Shown piece after piece: positions 20,630-30,719 of a stretch of 33,387 nucleotides of DNA. The stretch is from Triparma columacea (lineage: Eukaryota > Sar > Bolidophyceae > Parmales > Triparmaceae): the NCBI GenBank assembly GCA_030267965.1, contig BRYA01000977.1, positions 1-33,387 on the forward strand, given 5' to 3'. The notes below the pieces were generated by a model. It ran no database searches and was not told where the DNA came from. It saw only the letters and a list, made by a program, of their open reading frames with translations. The position numbers and the translations under genes are program-made. How positions within the stretch are numbered: the stretch's first letter is position 1; each line of letters starts with the position of its first letter.

Positions 20630-23600
20630 CTGCTGTTGCTGTTGTTGTTGCTGTTGCTGCTGCTGCTGCTGCTGTAACTGTTGCTGCTGCTGCTGCTGCT
20701 GTAACTGTTGCTGCATCTGCTGTTGTTGCATCTGTTGCATCTGCTGCATCTTCTGCTGCTGTTGCTGCTGTTGCTGCTGTTGCTGCTTCTGCTGCTGCTG
20801 CTGCTGTTGGAGTTTAAGTTGCTGCTGCTGTTGGAGTTTCAATTGCTGCTGCTGCACCTGCGCTTGCTTTTGAACCTGAGCCTGAGCCTGCGCCTGAGCC
20901 TGCTGGAGCTGCAGGTGTTTCTGCTGCTGGAGAATCTGCTGCTGCTGCTGATGGTGGTGATTCTGCTGCTGATTCTGCTGCTGGAACTGCTGGCGCTGGT
21001 GGTGCTGCTGCTGGTAATGGCTCGTCGGAAGCGGGGCGGAGCTGCCCCTGTTGAATTGGGGCATGTTGGGGGGCGACCTTCCCATGGAGGAATGGTGGGC
21101 AAATTGGGGGGCCTGGAGATTTTGGGCGTGGGGCATTGGAGGGCGACCTTGGCCTTGCTGAACGTAACCGTGCGGACCGCGAGGATGCTGCTGGTAGTAA
21201 GGGTGGTGAGGGTGGCGCTGCATCTGCTGCTGATGCTGCTGCTGCTGCTGCAGCTGCTTCTGGTAGTGGTACTGCTCTGCTCTGGTCATCTGTTGCATGG
21301 ATTTCGGAGAGATACCGAGCTGCGGCGAAAGCTGAGGATTGAGGGGAGGCTGGGCCGGGTTGGAGCCCGAGGATTCCTTCCTTTCCTTTTTCACGACGAC
21401 CTTCTCCTGCTGCTCGTCGATTTGGTCCCCGTTCTCCAGGATCCACGCCACCAGGTCGTCAACAGAGGACACACCGGATCCCCCGCAAGCGCGGATAGCG
21501 GCGTTGCACTGGGGCTCGGTGAAACCCATGGCGAGGAGGGGAGGTAAAAGGGCGTCGCCGTGCGGGTTGAATGCGTTCGGAGGCACGGGAGGCTTGGTCG
21601 CGGTAGTTTGGGCAGAACCCTGGTTGGACTTAGGAGGGTCGGCAAGAGGTGCAGACTTGCCGGAAGCTGCGATGGAGGAGGAAGGAGGAGAAGAGCCCGC
21701 CGTATCTGCGGCGTCCTCGGAGGCGCTCTTGTCCTTCTTCTTCTTCTTCTTCTTCTTCTTCTTGCTTCCTCCCTCTTCGTTCTCTTTGGCTACCTCGAAA
21801 GGGTTGGGTTCCTTCACATACCCCGCGCAAAGGAAGCTCGCGATCCTCTCCACCTCGTTCTTCCACGCCGGAGTGGGAGGGCTGAGTACGCTGAGCGCGC
21901 GGCCTGCGCAGGTGATGCGGTCCGAGTTGCCAGAGTGCAGCGTGGAGATTAGCTGGAGCGTCGACAGGGGCGAGCCCTCCTCACCGATGGAGGTCAGAGA
22001 GGGGTCGGTTGGCACGTTGGGGTCGACGCGGAGGGAGAGCAGGAGAAGTTTCACGACGTCCAAGTTGCCGTTAGCGCAAGCGTAGTGCAGCGCCGTGAAC
22101 CCGGAGTCCTCGCATCTGCAGTTGATGTCGTTCTCTGTCGTTCCTTGTCCCTGTTCCTCCTCGTACTCCTTGCAGACGCTTATGATCTGCTTGACCATGT
22201 TGGCGTCCCCCTCCTGCGCAGCCCTCATTATCGGGGTCCTCTTACTTTTCTTCTCGAGGTTTGAGAGAGCGGCAGAGGGACCGGAGTTACGAATGAGGAC
22301 CTTCACCACTTTCATCCTTAGCTCCTCCTTAAAGGGGTTAAGAGACTTGGGGTCCTCTACCGCCTTGTCACGAACGCAAGAGCAGAGGAGGAACTCGAAG
22401 TCGACCTCCGACTTCCCAAAGGGCAGGTCGTCGAGTAGTGCCTGCAGTTTGGTAGGGTCCCCCGAGCTGATGGCGTTCGTGAGCTTGCTCTTGTAGCTGT
22501 CGACCTTGCTCTGCATCCCCGCCTTGTTCTTTTCCTCGTCCTCCCTCATTTCCTTCTCCCTCTTCTCCTCGTTCTTCCGGAGTTTCCTCCTAGCCTTCTT
22601 ATCCCTTTTCTTCTTGGCCTGCCGGGCGCGCCGCTCCTCGGACGTGCCTCCCCCGTCATCTAATTCGTCCCCGCTGTCCCACTCAATCGCGGTCGGGTTC
22701 TTGCTGCTCCCCTTCAGGTCCATGCTCGTGTAGTTGGAAGCCTGCTCCTCCCAATCCTTCTCGGCCCCCTTCTTGGCCGCCGGGCGGTCAGGACCGACGC
22801 CCGAACCTTCCTTAGCGGAAGGGTGAGCTGAACCCCGGTCCCCTCCTCCCCCTCCTCCCCCTCCACCGACCTCTCCTCCACCACCGCCGCCACCGCCGCC
22901 GCCACCTTCATCGCCGTTAAAATAACCCTCCCCCCCACTGGTCCCCCCTCCGTACCCCATTGCTCCCCCCCCTTCGTTCGGTGGGTTGAAATTAACCTCG
23001 GCGTCCGTGACGCTGAAGGCTCTCTGGATGTCCTGCTGGATGTTGTTGCCGGGTGAACCCGGGGAGTTGGTGTCCCCGAACATTCCCATGAACTCCATGA
23101 ACATACCCATGAGAGCCTTCATCTCGCCCTCGCTGGGGGGACCGCCGTTCTGACCACCCTGACAGGCGAGCTTGGTGAAGTCCTCAAAGCGGGTGGTTGC
23201 CCCGGAGGGGGAAGGGGAGAAGGTCGTAAGGAGGTCGCGGATGTTCACAGGGATGTCGCTCAGGTTGGGAGGGGCGGCGGGGGAGGATGGGGTGGGAGAC
23301 GGGTTCGAGGAAGGTGTGGACTTCATGGCACCTGTCAGACGGGTGTAAGCGATGGAAGCTTCCTGGAATTTGACAGCTTGTTCCTGCAACGGTTTGGGGT
23401 TGTTAAGGGTGTATCGGGGTGTATCGGGTAAGGTGAGTAAGATGTGGGGGGGTGGGAGTTGAATAAGGCTGTGAGGCTGTTAATTGCATGGGGACAAGTC
23501 TCACCTGGCCTCCCACGTTTCTAATTTCTCCTATCCTCCTCTCATACGCCTTCTTTAGCACACTAGATTCAGGGAGGCGGTCTGTGGGTAAGGAAAAGAG

Positions 23601-23630
23601 GCGTAAATCTCTTGCATGTAAGCTCGCCAT
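19376..23630 (-). CDS. J-like, ankyrin, UBA, polyglutamine protein with PAM2-like motif
   Basis: Exon 1 is 23630-23505, exon 2 is 23383-19376, with a 121-base intron (GTGAG donor, TTGCAG acceptor); 1377 residues. The first 55 residues resemble a DnaJ domain fold (LFSLP...LKKAYERRI...FQEASIAYTRL), but the HPD motif needed to stimulate Hsp70 is absent. Then come polyglycine (about 200-225), a Lys/Arg/Glu-rich stretch, ankyrin repeats (about 415-500, including GFTALHYACANGNLDVVKLLL), a ten-lysine run (about 580), a UBA ubiquitin-binding domain (about 650-695: LLAMGFTEPQCNAAIRACGG), glutamine-rich sequence (about 720-975) with a run of some 30 Q, a charged coiled coil (about 985-1045) and, near 1210, IRATAREFVP, which fits the PAM2 consensus for binding poly(A)-binding protein. 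The C-terminus is Gly-rich. A link between mRNA-associated proteins and ubiquitin or chaperone factors is plausible inference. Confidence 0.75.
20586..20970 (-). repeat. CAG/CAA repeat tract encoding polyglutamine
   Basis: Plus-strand CTG and TTG triplets, the complement of mixed CAG and CAA codons, encode an almost pure glutamine tract interrupted by Leu, Met, Lys and His. The mixture of the two codons should make it less prone to length change than pure CAG. A separate CTT run at about 21735-21767 encodes the lysine run of the same protein. Open frames on the plus strand here (poly-Cys, poly-Leu) are shadows of this repeat. Confidence 0.9.
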
Positions 23631-24579
23631 GTTGTATTAGGGAGATAATGGGAAGAAGAGGAGGGCCGAGACTCCGAGAAGTTTAGTTGAATAGTCCCAA
23701 ACAAAGGCCTAGTGAAGGAATTTAAAGCTTCTTGCAAGAAGATGCACTATCGCAATTGTAGCCAAGGTGAGCTGAGGGTTCGTTTCGTTGAATTAAAACT
23801 TTTTCAATTTTGGAAGAGGGCTTGCGGGGAAAGAATGTGTTTTGGGGGGGTGGAAGGTTTGGGAAACATTTTTGGAAATAAGATAACGTTGCTCGACCTC
23901 GAAATTTAGCGAGCGTAATGAGGATAAGTCGTACTATCGATGGTGTGAAATTTGTCGTTCGTAACGCGTATCTTCCTTAATAACATTCCTTAAAATATCG
24001 AATTAAAATCGAAAATAAGATAAGAGCGTTTTCGATTTTTATTTCAACAGGTCGATTTGCAAGGGACCTCTTCGTAGGAGGGGCGTATTAAAATCAAATG
24101 TCGTCGTAACTTTCGGAATGAAAGCCAAAAAGGCAAAAAAAGGCAGAAAATATCCTCATCAAAACAACGTCTGAAATACTTATAAAACCCTTGCAAACGA
24201 GTTATTTTACATACAACATATCTTTAAAAACGAAGTCGTCCCCCTTTACATACCCTCAAAACATTCAAAAGTACATACAAAAGGATTTAACAGGACAGCA
24301 ATCCCGCAATCCTCTGCTCCCCTCAGCCTCTTTACCCTCAAGACACCTTTAGTGCTATTAGATACCTCTAGAACGACATTTAGAACTCATTTAGAATCAT
24401 TGACACTGTATTAGACTCTCCCACTGCTACATATTACTACAAATACCTCACCTCATATATCCTCCCCTCCATAGACCTCCCATCCCACTTCAACCTCTTA
24501 GTCTCTCCTCCCGTCAACCCCGCAGTCGCTCCTCCCTCCCTCCCCTTATTCCCTCCTCCCTCCCTCCCCCTGTTCCAAC
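23631..24579. other. Long A/T-richer intergenic region, divergent promoters
   Basis: 949 bases between the start of the J-like gene (minus) and LST8 (plus). It is noticeably richer in A/T than the surrounding genes between about 23890 and 24430. An 11-base inverted repeat, AAAATCGAAAA at 24005-24015 and its complement at 24029-24039, could form a hairpin with a 13-base loop. The last 100 bases before LST8 are C/T-rich, as is common upstream of starts in this window. No open frame with a recognisable domain, no RNA gene seen. Confidence 0.5.
24005..24039. repeat. 11-base inverted repeat, possible hairpin
   Basis: AAAATCGAAAA followed, after 13 bases, by its exact reverse complement TTTTCGATTTT. 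It lies midway between two divergent genes, too far from either stop codon to be a terminator of a known gene. Function unknown; chance is possible in A/T-rich DNA. Confidence 0.4.
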
Positions 24580-25877
24580 ATGTCAGTAATCCTAGCCACA
24601 GCAGGTTACGATCACAAGATAAAGTTCTGGGAGGCGCCATCTGGTATATGTTCCAGGACTCTCCGTTACCCCGACTCTCAGGTTAACTGTTTGGAGATCA
24701 CGCCGGACAAGAAATTCCTAGCTGCAGCGGGGAACCCTCACGTTAGGCTGTTCGAGGTGAGGCTTTGGGAGAGTGGAGTAGAGGGAGTAGAGGGGGTAGA
24801 GGGGAGCGTCGAGGAAACTGGAATTGGAAAGGGAGGAGCGGACCGACAATAGCCTGATGGACACTTCCCGTTTTTGCAAGGGTTGTAGAACGTCCTATCT
24901 CTTCACTAACATCCATCTCTTCCCCCCCCCACTCCTCCCTTCCAACCCCCTTCAGATAAACAGTTCCAACCACAACCCTCTCCTCGCTTGCGAGGGTCAC
25001 ACCTCTTCCGTAACCGGTCTCGGCTTCCAGCGCGAGGGTCGTTGGATGTACACGTCCTCCGAGGACGGTACTTTAAAAATTTGGGACCTACGCTCACCGG
25101 GGTATCAGAGGTCGTTCACGGCACCGAATAACTGCCCGATTAACTCCGTTGCATTACACCCTAACCAGGCTGAGGTGAGGAGGGAGGGGGGGGTATAGGA
25201 GGAGTTGCCGTTCATTTGATGTTCTTACCAGCCGAAACTACGACACACAAACAAACAACGTACCCCTCACCCCCTTCCTGCTCCTTACCCCCCCCACCCC
25301 TCCCCCCCCCCCCCTTTCCCCCCCTCCTTAGCTCGTTAGTGGTGACAACAACGGCACAGTCCGCGTTTGGGATCTCGGTACCTCCCAGTGTGTGAAAGAG
25401 CTCGTCCCCGATCCCGACGTTCCCATCCGTTCCGTCTCAGTCGGTGACGACGGTCGTCACCTCGTAGCCGCCTCTCAAAACGCAGAGGTATTCGTATGGA
25501 ACGCTCCGGGGAGGAACGGTCAGGGGGTGGGGACGGGGGGGGGGGGGGATTATGAACCAGTTGTTAACTTCTTCGCGCATGAAGGTGGGTACTGTATCAA
25601 GGCTAAGCTTAGCCCAGACTGCAAGACCCTAGTCACTACTGGGAGCGATAAAACGGCGAGACTGTGGGACACGAATACGTGGGGTATGTCGCGTTTAATG
25701 TCCTCCCACCAGCAGTGGGTATGGGACGCTGTGTATTCCGCGGACAGCTCGTACCTGGTCACGGCGAGCAGCGACCATAGCGCGAGGCTTTGGAGCTTGA
25801 GGACGGGGGATGTTGTTAGACAGTATAATGGACACCAGAATGCTGTTACTGCTGTTGCGCTTAACGACTGTACGTAG
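24580..25877 (+). CDS. LST8: LST8, WD40 subunit of the TOR kinase complexes
   Basis: Exons 24580-24756, 24956-25174 and 25332-25877, all phase 0 junctions with GTGAG donors, give 313 residues, close to yeast (303) and human (326) LST8. The protein is a full seven-bladed WD40 propeller and follows LST8 from its first residues: [17 protein letters not shown], then [68 protein letters not shown], the [14 protein letters not shown] blade and the closing [17 protein letters not shown]8 binds and stabilises the kinase domain of TOR in TORC1 and TORC2, controlling growth in response to nutrients. A short Gly-rich insertion (about residue 195, encoded by a G run near 25545) lies between blades and is probably a surface loop. 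It converges on the cyclophilin gene. Confidence 0.93.
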
Positions 25878-25986
25878 AAGGGAGAGTTAGGGTTGGGGTG
25901 GTGGGGGGGGGGAAGAGGAAGAGAATGATAGAGAGAAAGGGTTATGGATTGTGGAAAAGGAGTTTCGATTTATTTAAACGGTAGGC

Positions 25987-27223
25987 TTACCCGTTAAGGA
26001 AATCCCTTAAAGCGTCCCTCTCCCTTTCCTTGATAATATCCTCGTCAGTTCTCTCTATTCTCATTTTTATCTTCTTCCCTGTAATACTGCTTCTAAGGAC
26101 CTCACCAGAATCGGAGGAATCGTCAGAGCTAGAATCCCCAGCGTCGCTTGAGGATGAAGATGATGAACTTGAGCGTTTTCGGCTCTTGCTCTTTTTCTTC
26201 TTATCCTTCTTGCTTTTTTTCTTCTTGTCCTTCTTGCTTTTTTTCTTCTTCTCCTTCTTGCTCTTTTTTTTCTTCTTTTCCTTCTTGCTTTTCTTCCCTT
26301 TCTTCCCCCCCACCTCTTCCTCCTCCTCGCTCTCCCCAACCTCCCTAACCCTTTTCCTCCCTGGTGTCCCACCCTTCTCGTAAGCTTCCTCAACTCTAAC
26401 CCTCTCCATTATGACTGGTCTATCTCCCTCAGTATCAACTTTCTCCATCTTCCTCAATACATCCATCCCCTCAACGACTCTCCCAAACGAAACGTGCTTC
26501 CCATCCAAGTGTTTACACTTCCCTAAAGTTACGAAGAACTGACTACCGTTAGTGTCCGGACCAGAGTTCGCCATACTAACAACCCCGGGACCGTCGTGTG
26601 ATATAACATTAAACTTCTCGTCCTTGAATTTCCCTGGTTTACCGGGTAGACCTAGAGGACAGGATGAGGTTGAGGGACTACATGAACCACCGGTACCGTT
26701 GTGGGCGGTGAAATCACCACCTTGAGCCATGAAGGAAGGGATTATACGATGGAAGAGGGATGCGTTGTAGGACTTTGAGGCTATTAGTGAGCGGAAATTA
26801 TTACCTGGTTGTTGGGGGGGGGGGAGATGGAGGGAGGGATGGAGGGGTGGAGAGGTGTGAGAAGTGGATATGTCAGATAATTGGATTGTCAGAGAGGTGA
26901 GCATCTCGTTGTTAGTATCTTGTTTCAGTGTCTTTTATGTTCAGTGTATTGATTTGTATTGATGTTTAATGATGTGTAATGAGATGTAATGAGATATGTT
27001 GATGTGTATGGAGGTATATGAAGGTGCATGGAGGTGTGTGGAGCCCCATTTCACCCCATTTAACCCCATTTAGCCGCAGTTAGGACATATTTGTGTTTTA
27101 TAAACCTTTGTACTTACAAGTATGAGGTAATTCATCGTCCAACAATTCAATTTCAATATCACCAGTAATAGTTCCACCAATAGATATCGTAAATATGACG
27201 TTTGGGAGCCCTTTAGAAGACAT
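25987..27223 (-). CDS. SR-type nuclear cyclophilin (peptidyl-prolyl isomerase)
   Basis: Exon 1 27223-27118 and exon 2 26804-25987 (GTAAGT donor, 313-base intron) give 307 residues. Residues 1 to about 185 are a cyclophilin domain: [20 protein letters not shown] holds the catalytic Arg, Phe and Gln, and [19 protein letters not shown] follows. The Trp that binds cyclosporin in cyclophilin A is His here ([13 protein letters not shown]), as in cyclophilin G and NK-TR, so drug binding should be weak. An 18-residue insertion with two Cys lies after the GTGG motif. The C-terminal third is Lys/Ser-rich (repeated [10 protein letters not shown] and KKKKSKKD) then [13 protein letters not shown], typical of nuclear speckle cyclophilins linked to splicing. 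Head-to-head with the Cys/His SR-tail gene. Confidence 0.9.
26805..27117 (-). repeat. Cyclophilin intron with short tandem repeats
   Basis: This intron is longer than most here. It holds three copies of a ten-base unit (CCCCATTTMA-like) at 27044-27073, and just before it a loose run of GATGTGTAATGAG-like repeats at about 26955-27040, as written on the plus strand. Its donor is GTAAGT rather than the GTGAG used elsewhere. I see no gene or open frame within it. Confidence 0.6.
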
Positions 27224-27505
27224 TTAACTTTATTTCAATCTGGATTTCACTCCTTAGGCCTTTGTTCGGGATTTGGCCTTCATTTTATGGTCACCCTCTC
27301 TCCCGGAATTCCAGAACTGTTGTGAGGCTAAGATATAATCTTGTGTATCGTACTACTCTGTGAATAACATTTGTGTAAGATTTGTGAGGTCTATTTCTTA
27401 TTGTGATATTACGCACAAGTCACCTTCACGAAATTTCGCGTCAATCAGCAACCTAAAAAAACACCCACCCAACCTCAAGGAATCGGGTTCCGAACAACTG
27501 CCCTC
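27224..27505. promoter_or_regulatory. Bidirectional promoter region
   Basis: 282 bases between the divergent starts of the cyclophilin gene and the Cys/His SR-tail gene, so both promoters must lie here or inside the genes. The sequence is of mixed composition and shows no TATA box or other motif I can name. Confidence 0.45.
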
Positions 27506-29507
27506 ATGATACCTGATCCTTTGACTCCCAAGGGGGGAAATTACCGGAACCCTCAGACTGGAACCGCAAATAAAAAGGGTGGCCCGCCTTCCGAAGAAAA
27601 AGATCCGAAGTGTCAGCAACCAAAGGCTGGACCTGCCATGGACCCAAGGAAGCTCGAGGACACATTTGCTACGCGCGCTGATGAGGACACATTTACTACG
27701 TCCTCTGATGCACAGAAGCTCAAGGACGCAATCTATCGTGCTGAACAGGCCGAGAAGAAGCTGAAGGAGTTGGAAGAGATGTTGGCTGCCATAAACTTAA
27801 AACACATGGCTGAAAACCTTAACAGAACACCTGAAAAAGTCAGCGATGCTTACGCCATCCACGAAGAAATCACACACGTCCCGGGCACTACTGCTCATGT
27901 CCCTAACTTAACAAAAATAAAAGGAGAAAGCGGCGCACCTCCATTACCCGGCGCACCTCCAGCTTTTAAGTCTGGTAAACTAACTCTGGACGAGAAGACC
28001 AAGATCATGAATGCCTGCAACAGCAAAAGTTGGAAAAGTTATTGGATATATCACACCGGCAAACCATGGCCAGAATATTGTCCGTGTAATTCAAGAAAGG
28101 GAAATGAAAGCCCATTCAAAGCTCACAAGATTGGTAAAGAAGATGGTGTTGGAGCGCACATTTATGTCAGGGACGTGGATGGTACGGAAAGATGGGCGAT
28201 AGTGCCTACCTGCAACGCTTGCAATAGCAGAGAGAGTCAGGTGAAATTCAAGTGCACGGCGGTCACCATTGTCGATGAAAAGTGTTATCAGGGGAACATC
28301 GACGACACGCGTCGCCCCAACAGCAGCCTTCCCCCCTACATGAATGAGTATGTGAACAAACTAAAGGATTTGAAAGCATCAGAGAGTTTCAACCCGGAGA
28401 TATTCGTGTGCAACCCAAACAATTTTCCGAGGTACAACAAGGATGACTACCAGAAGGATTATGGAAGGTCGTTGCTGGACAACAGAGGAGGACAAGCGAC
28501 AGAGGTGGACAGCGTTACGGAGTTGCGGTCGAACCACTCTCTCAGCGAGCCGGAGGAGGACAGCGTTGCGGAGTTGGGGTCGAACCACTCTCTCAGCGAG
28601 CCGGAGGAAGACCCGGAGATACTCACGCGCCGCACATTAAGGTCATCGTCCAAGTCTCCGAACCCTAACAGCGAGCCGGAGGAAGACAGCGTTAGGGCGG
28701 CGAGGGATCTGTGGACATTAAGGTCATCGTCCAAGTCTCCGATCAGATCTTCGCCGCTCGCGTCGTCGCCCATGACAACAAGGTCGTCGTCTACGACTAA
28801 GGACATTGACAATCTCGAGGTGGGTCCTAAGTTGCGCACAAGAAGCAAAGCATCCCGCAAGGAAACCGATGTTAGCGATGGGGAATCTGAGTGTACCATC
28901 GAGGAATATGAAGATAGCGACAAGGAATATGAAAGTAACGGCGAGGAATCTGACGACAGCTTTGAGGACAACAAGGAGGTTGAGAACAAGGAGGATTATG
29001 GATGGTCGCATCTGGACTCTCCCGCGCCGAGCAACGGCGAGGACCAGCTCAGCGCTACCACGAACAAGAAGGAGAACCCTACAGTCTTCCCTCCCAGGTC
29101 TCCGCAGCCAACAAAAGACGCAGGTAACCCCCAAGATAAGACCCCGGAGATACTCACGCGCCGGACATTAAGGTCATCGTCCAAGTCTCCGAACCCTAAC
29201 AGCGAGCCGGAGGAAGACAGCGTTAGGGCGGCGAGGGATCTGCTTCAAACCAAGTATAGCACCCCTGAGACACACACCATGCGCCGGATAACAAGGTCAT
29301 CGTCCAAGTCTCCGAGCAGATCTTCGCCGCTCGCGTCGTCGTCCAGGATAACAAGGTTGTCGTCTACGACCAAGGATATTGACAATGGCGAGGTGGGTCC
29401 TAAGTTGGGCAGGGAATCTGTTAGGGTTAGGGAGGAAGAGGCGGCGATGGAAATGCTTCAATTGGGCATGACAGGCAATACATGCGGCGAGGAGAAACAA
29501 ACCACAG

Positions 29508-29538
<31 letters not shown>

Positions 29539-30118
29539 CGAGGAATACAAGAATAGCGGCAAGGAAACGTTGCCCGGGTCGTCACCTGCCTCGTCGCCCA
29601 AGACAACAAGGTCGTCTAGGAGGCTGGACACAGCTAATACGCTGGACACAGCTAATACCTCTGAGATACACATCATACGCTCGACAAGAAGGTCATCGTC
29701 CAAGTCTCCGAGCAGATCTTCGTCGCTCACGTCGTCGTACAGGACAACAACAACAGCAAGGTCGTCGTCCACGACCAAGGATATTGACAAGCTCAACCCT
29801 AACAGTGTGTCGGAGTCGGAGGATGAGGGGGGGGAGGAGAACGACGAGGACAATGAGGACAATGAGCTCAACAAGTCTCCGAACAGCTTTTCAGTGGATA
29901 ACATACAGTCTAGTGCCGACACAACTCCAAAACCAGTGCCCAAGCCTGATGGGCCTTGGCCAACAAGCGCTAAGGGTAACCCGTTGGTCTGGGACGAAAA
30001 ACAGGGAGGTTGGAAGCAACCACGAGGGGGGCCCCGGAAAGGCAGCGAGTGGGACAAGAGTAAAGGAGAGTGGAGGAGAGTGGATGCCCCTGTCGCAGCC
30101 AGGGTAGAGTGGGAGTAG
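27506..30118 (+). CDS. Cys/His (HNH-like) domain protein with repetitive SR-like tail
   Basis: Intronless, 870 residues. Residues 1-65 are Pro/Lys-rich; 70-105 is a short coiled coil. At about 170-255 a compact domain has WPEYCPCNSRKG, then GAHIYVRDVDGTERWAIVPTCNACN; the Cys pairs and the GAH...IVPxCNxCN pattern recall small zinc-binding, HNH-like domains, but the first pair is C-x-C rather than C-x2-C, so nuclease activity cannot be claimed. From about 330 to 800 the chain is disordered and repetitive: LRSSSKSP or a close variant occurs five times, RSSSTTKDID-like three times, plus acidic stretches and a RARARARARARA run (29507-29538). The C-terminus has three Trp-containing short motifs (DGPWP, LVWDEKQGGWK, EWDKSKGEWRRV). 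Possibly a nuclear, SR-protein-like factor; function unknown. Confidence 0.7.
28612..29242 (+). repeat. 100-base direct duplication inside the SR-tail gene
   Basis: 28612-28711 and 29143-29242 are identical apart from one base (C versus G in the CGCCGSACATT part). The distance, 531 bases, is a multiple of three and the frame is kept, so a segment encoding PEILTRRTLRSSSKSPNP and the following acidic stretch occurs twice. Near it, at about 28527-28610, a shorter 45-base unit is doubled in tandem. Recent copying, by slippage or gene conversion, is likely. Confidence 0.9.
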
Positions 30119-30719
30119 AGTGGTGTATGGGGGGGGTTGGGGTTAGGGTTAGGGTTAGGGTAACAACTAGGTATAAAAGACTTAATATTTTGCAAATCTG
30201 GATTTTCCACATTTCCGCCCATTCCCACACCTCAAATCTCAGAAAACTTGCTCGAGCCCGTTGCTCTCTTTAAATCATTTGCGTGGGCACTTCTTTGTAT
30301 TACTCGCTACATTGTGATCCTCTTAAACCGCTCCAAGTATTCTGTTTTGGGTTGGGTATTTATTTTCAGGACCAAGGACCAGGAGCCACCTTCCACTCCT
30401 TCACCCAAAGAAATTGGCAACTTCAGAATTGTGCTTTAATAATAGGTGGAGTATCACAAACTATCTTCAAAGCATTTAAATACTTCAATACTACAATCAT
30501 TACATCGTCTACCCCACAAGTGTTGCAACAAAGAAATAAACTCCACAATCCCCCTCACCCCACAACTTCTAAACTATCTATTTTCATCTCACAACGTACA
30601 AATACGTCTTATTGATAACAATTGCCCAAACAACGCGACTTACATCACATCGTCCAAAATACTACCACGAAAACTCTCCTCAACACTTTGCAAACACACA
30701 CCAGAAAAGGCAACTAAAC
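30119..30719. other. Intergenic region with interstitial telomeric repeat
   Basis: 601 bases between two plus-strand genes. It begins with a G-rich run and an interstitial telomeric stretch (30139-30163). The remainder is A/T- and C-rich, with no open frame that has a recognisable domain. A TATAAAAG sequence at 30172 is too far (about 550 bases) from the next start codon to be called a promoter. Confidence 0.5.
30139..30163 (+). repeat. Interstitial telomeric repeat (TTAGGG, inverted to the end)
   Basis: About three and a half TTAGGG units on the plus strand, twenty bases after the stop of the SR-tail gene. The terminal array at base 1 reads CCCTAA on the same strand, so this copy is in the opposite orientation. 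It may be a scar of an end-healing or end-to-end joining event. Confidence 0.85.

Noticed and set aside
20814..21446. Minus-strand 210-codon Ala/Pro-rich frame and other long frames within the polyQ gene
   Set aside because: They overlap a much longer frame carrying ankyrin and UBA domains and arise from GC-rich codon-position bias.
20397..21547. Plus-strand poly-Cys and poly-Leu open frames
   Set aside because: They are reverse-complement readings of the CAG/CAA tract in the polyQ gene, kept open by the repeat itself.
30172..30179. TATAAAAG as promoter of the acidic coiled-coil gene
   Set aside because: It lies about 550 bases before the chosen start codon with no transcript evidence; A/T-rich octamers are expected by chance here.
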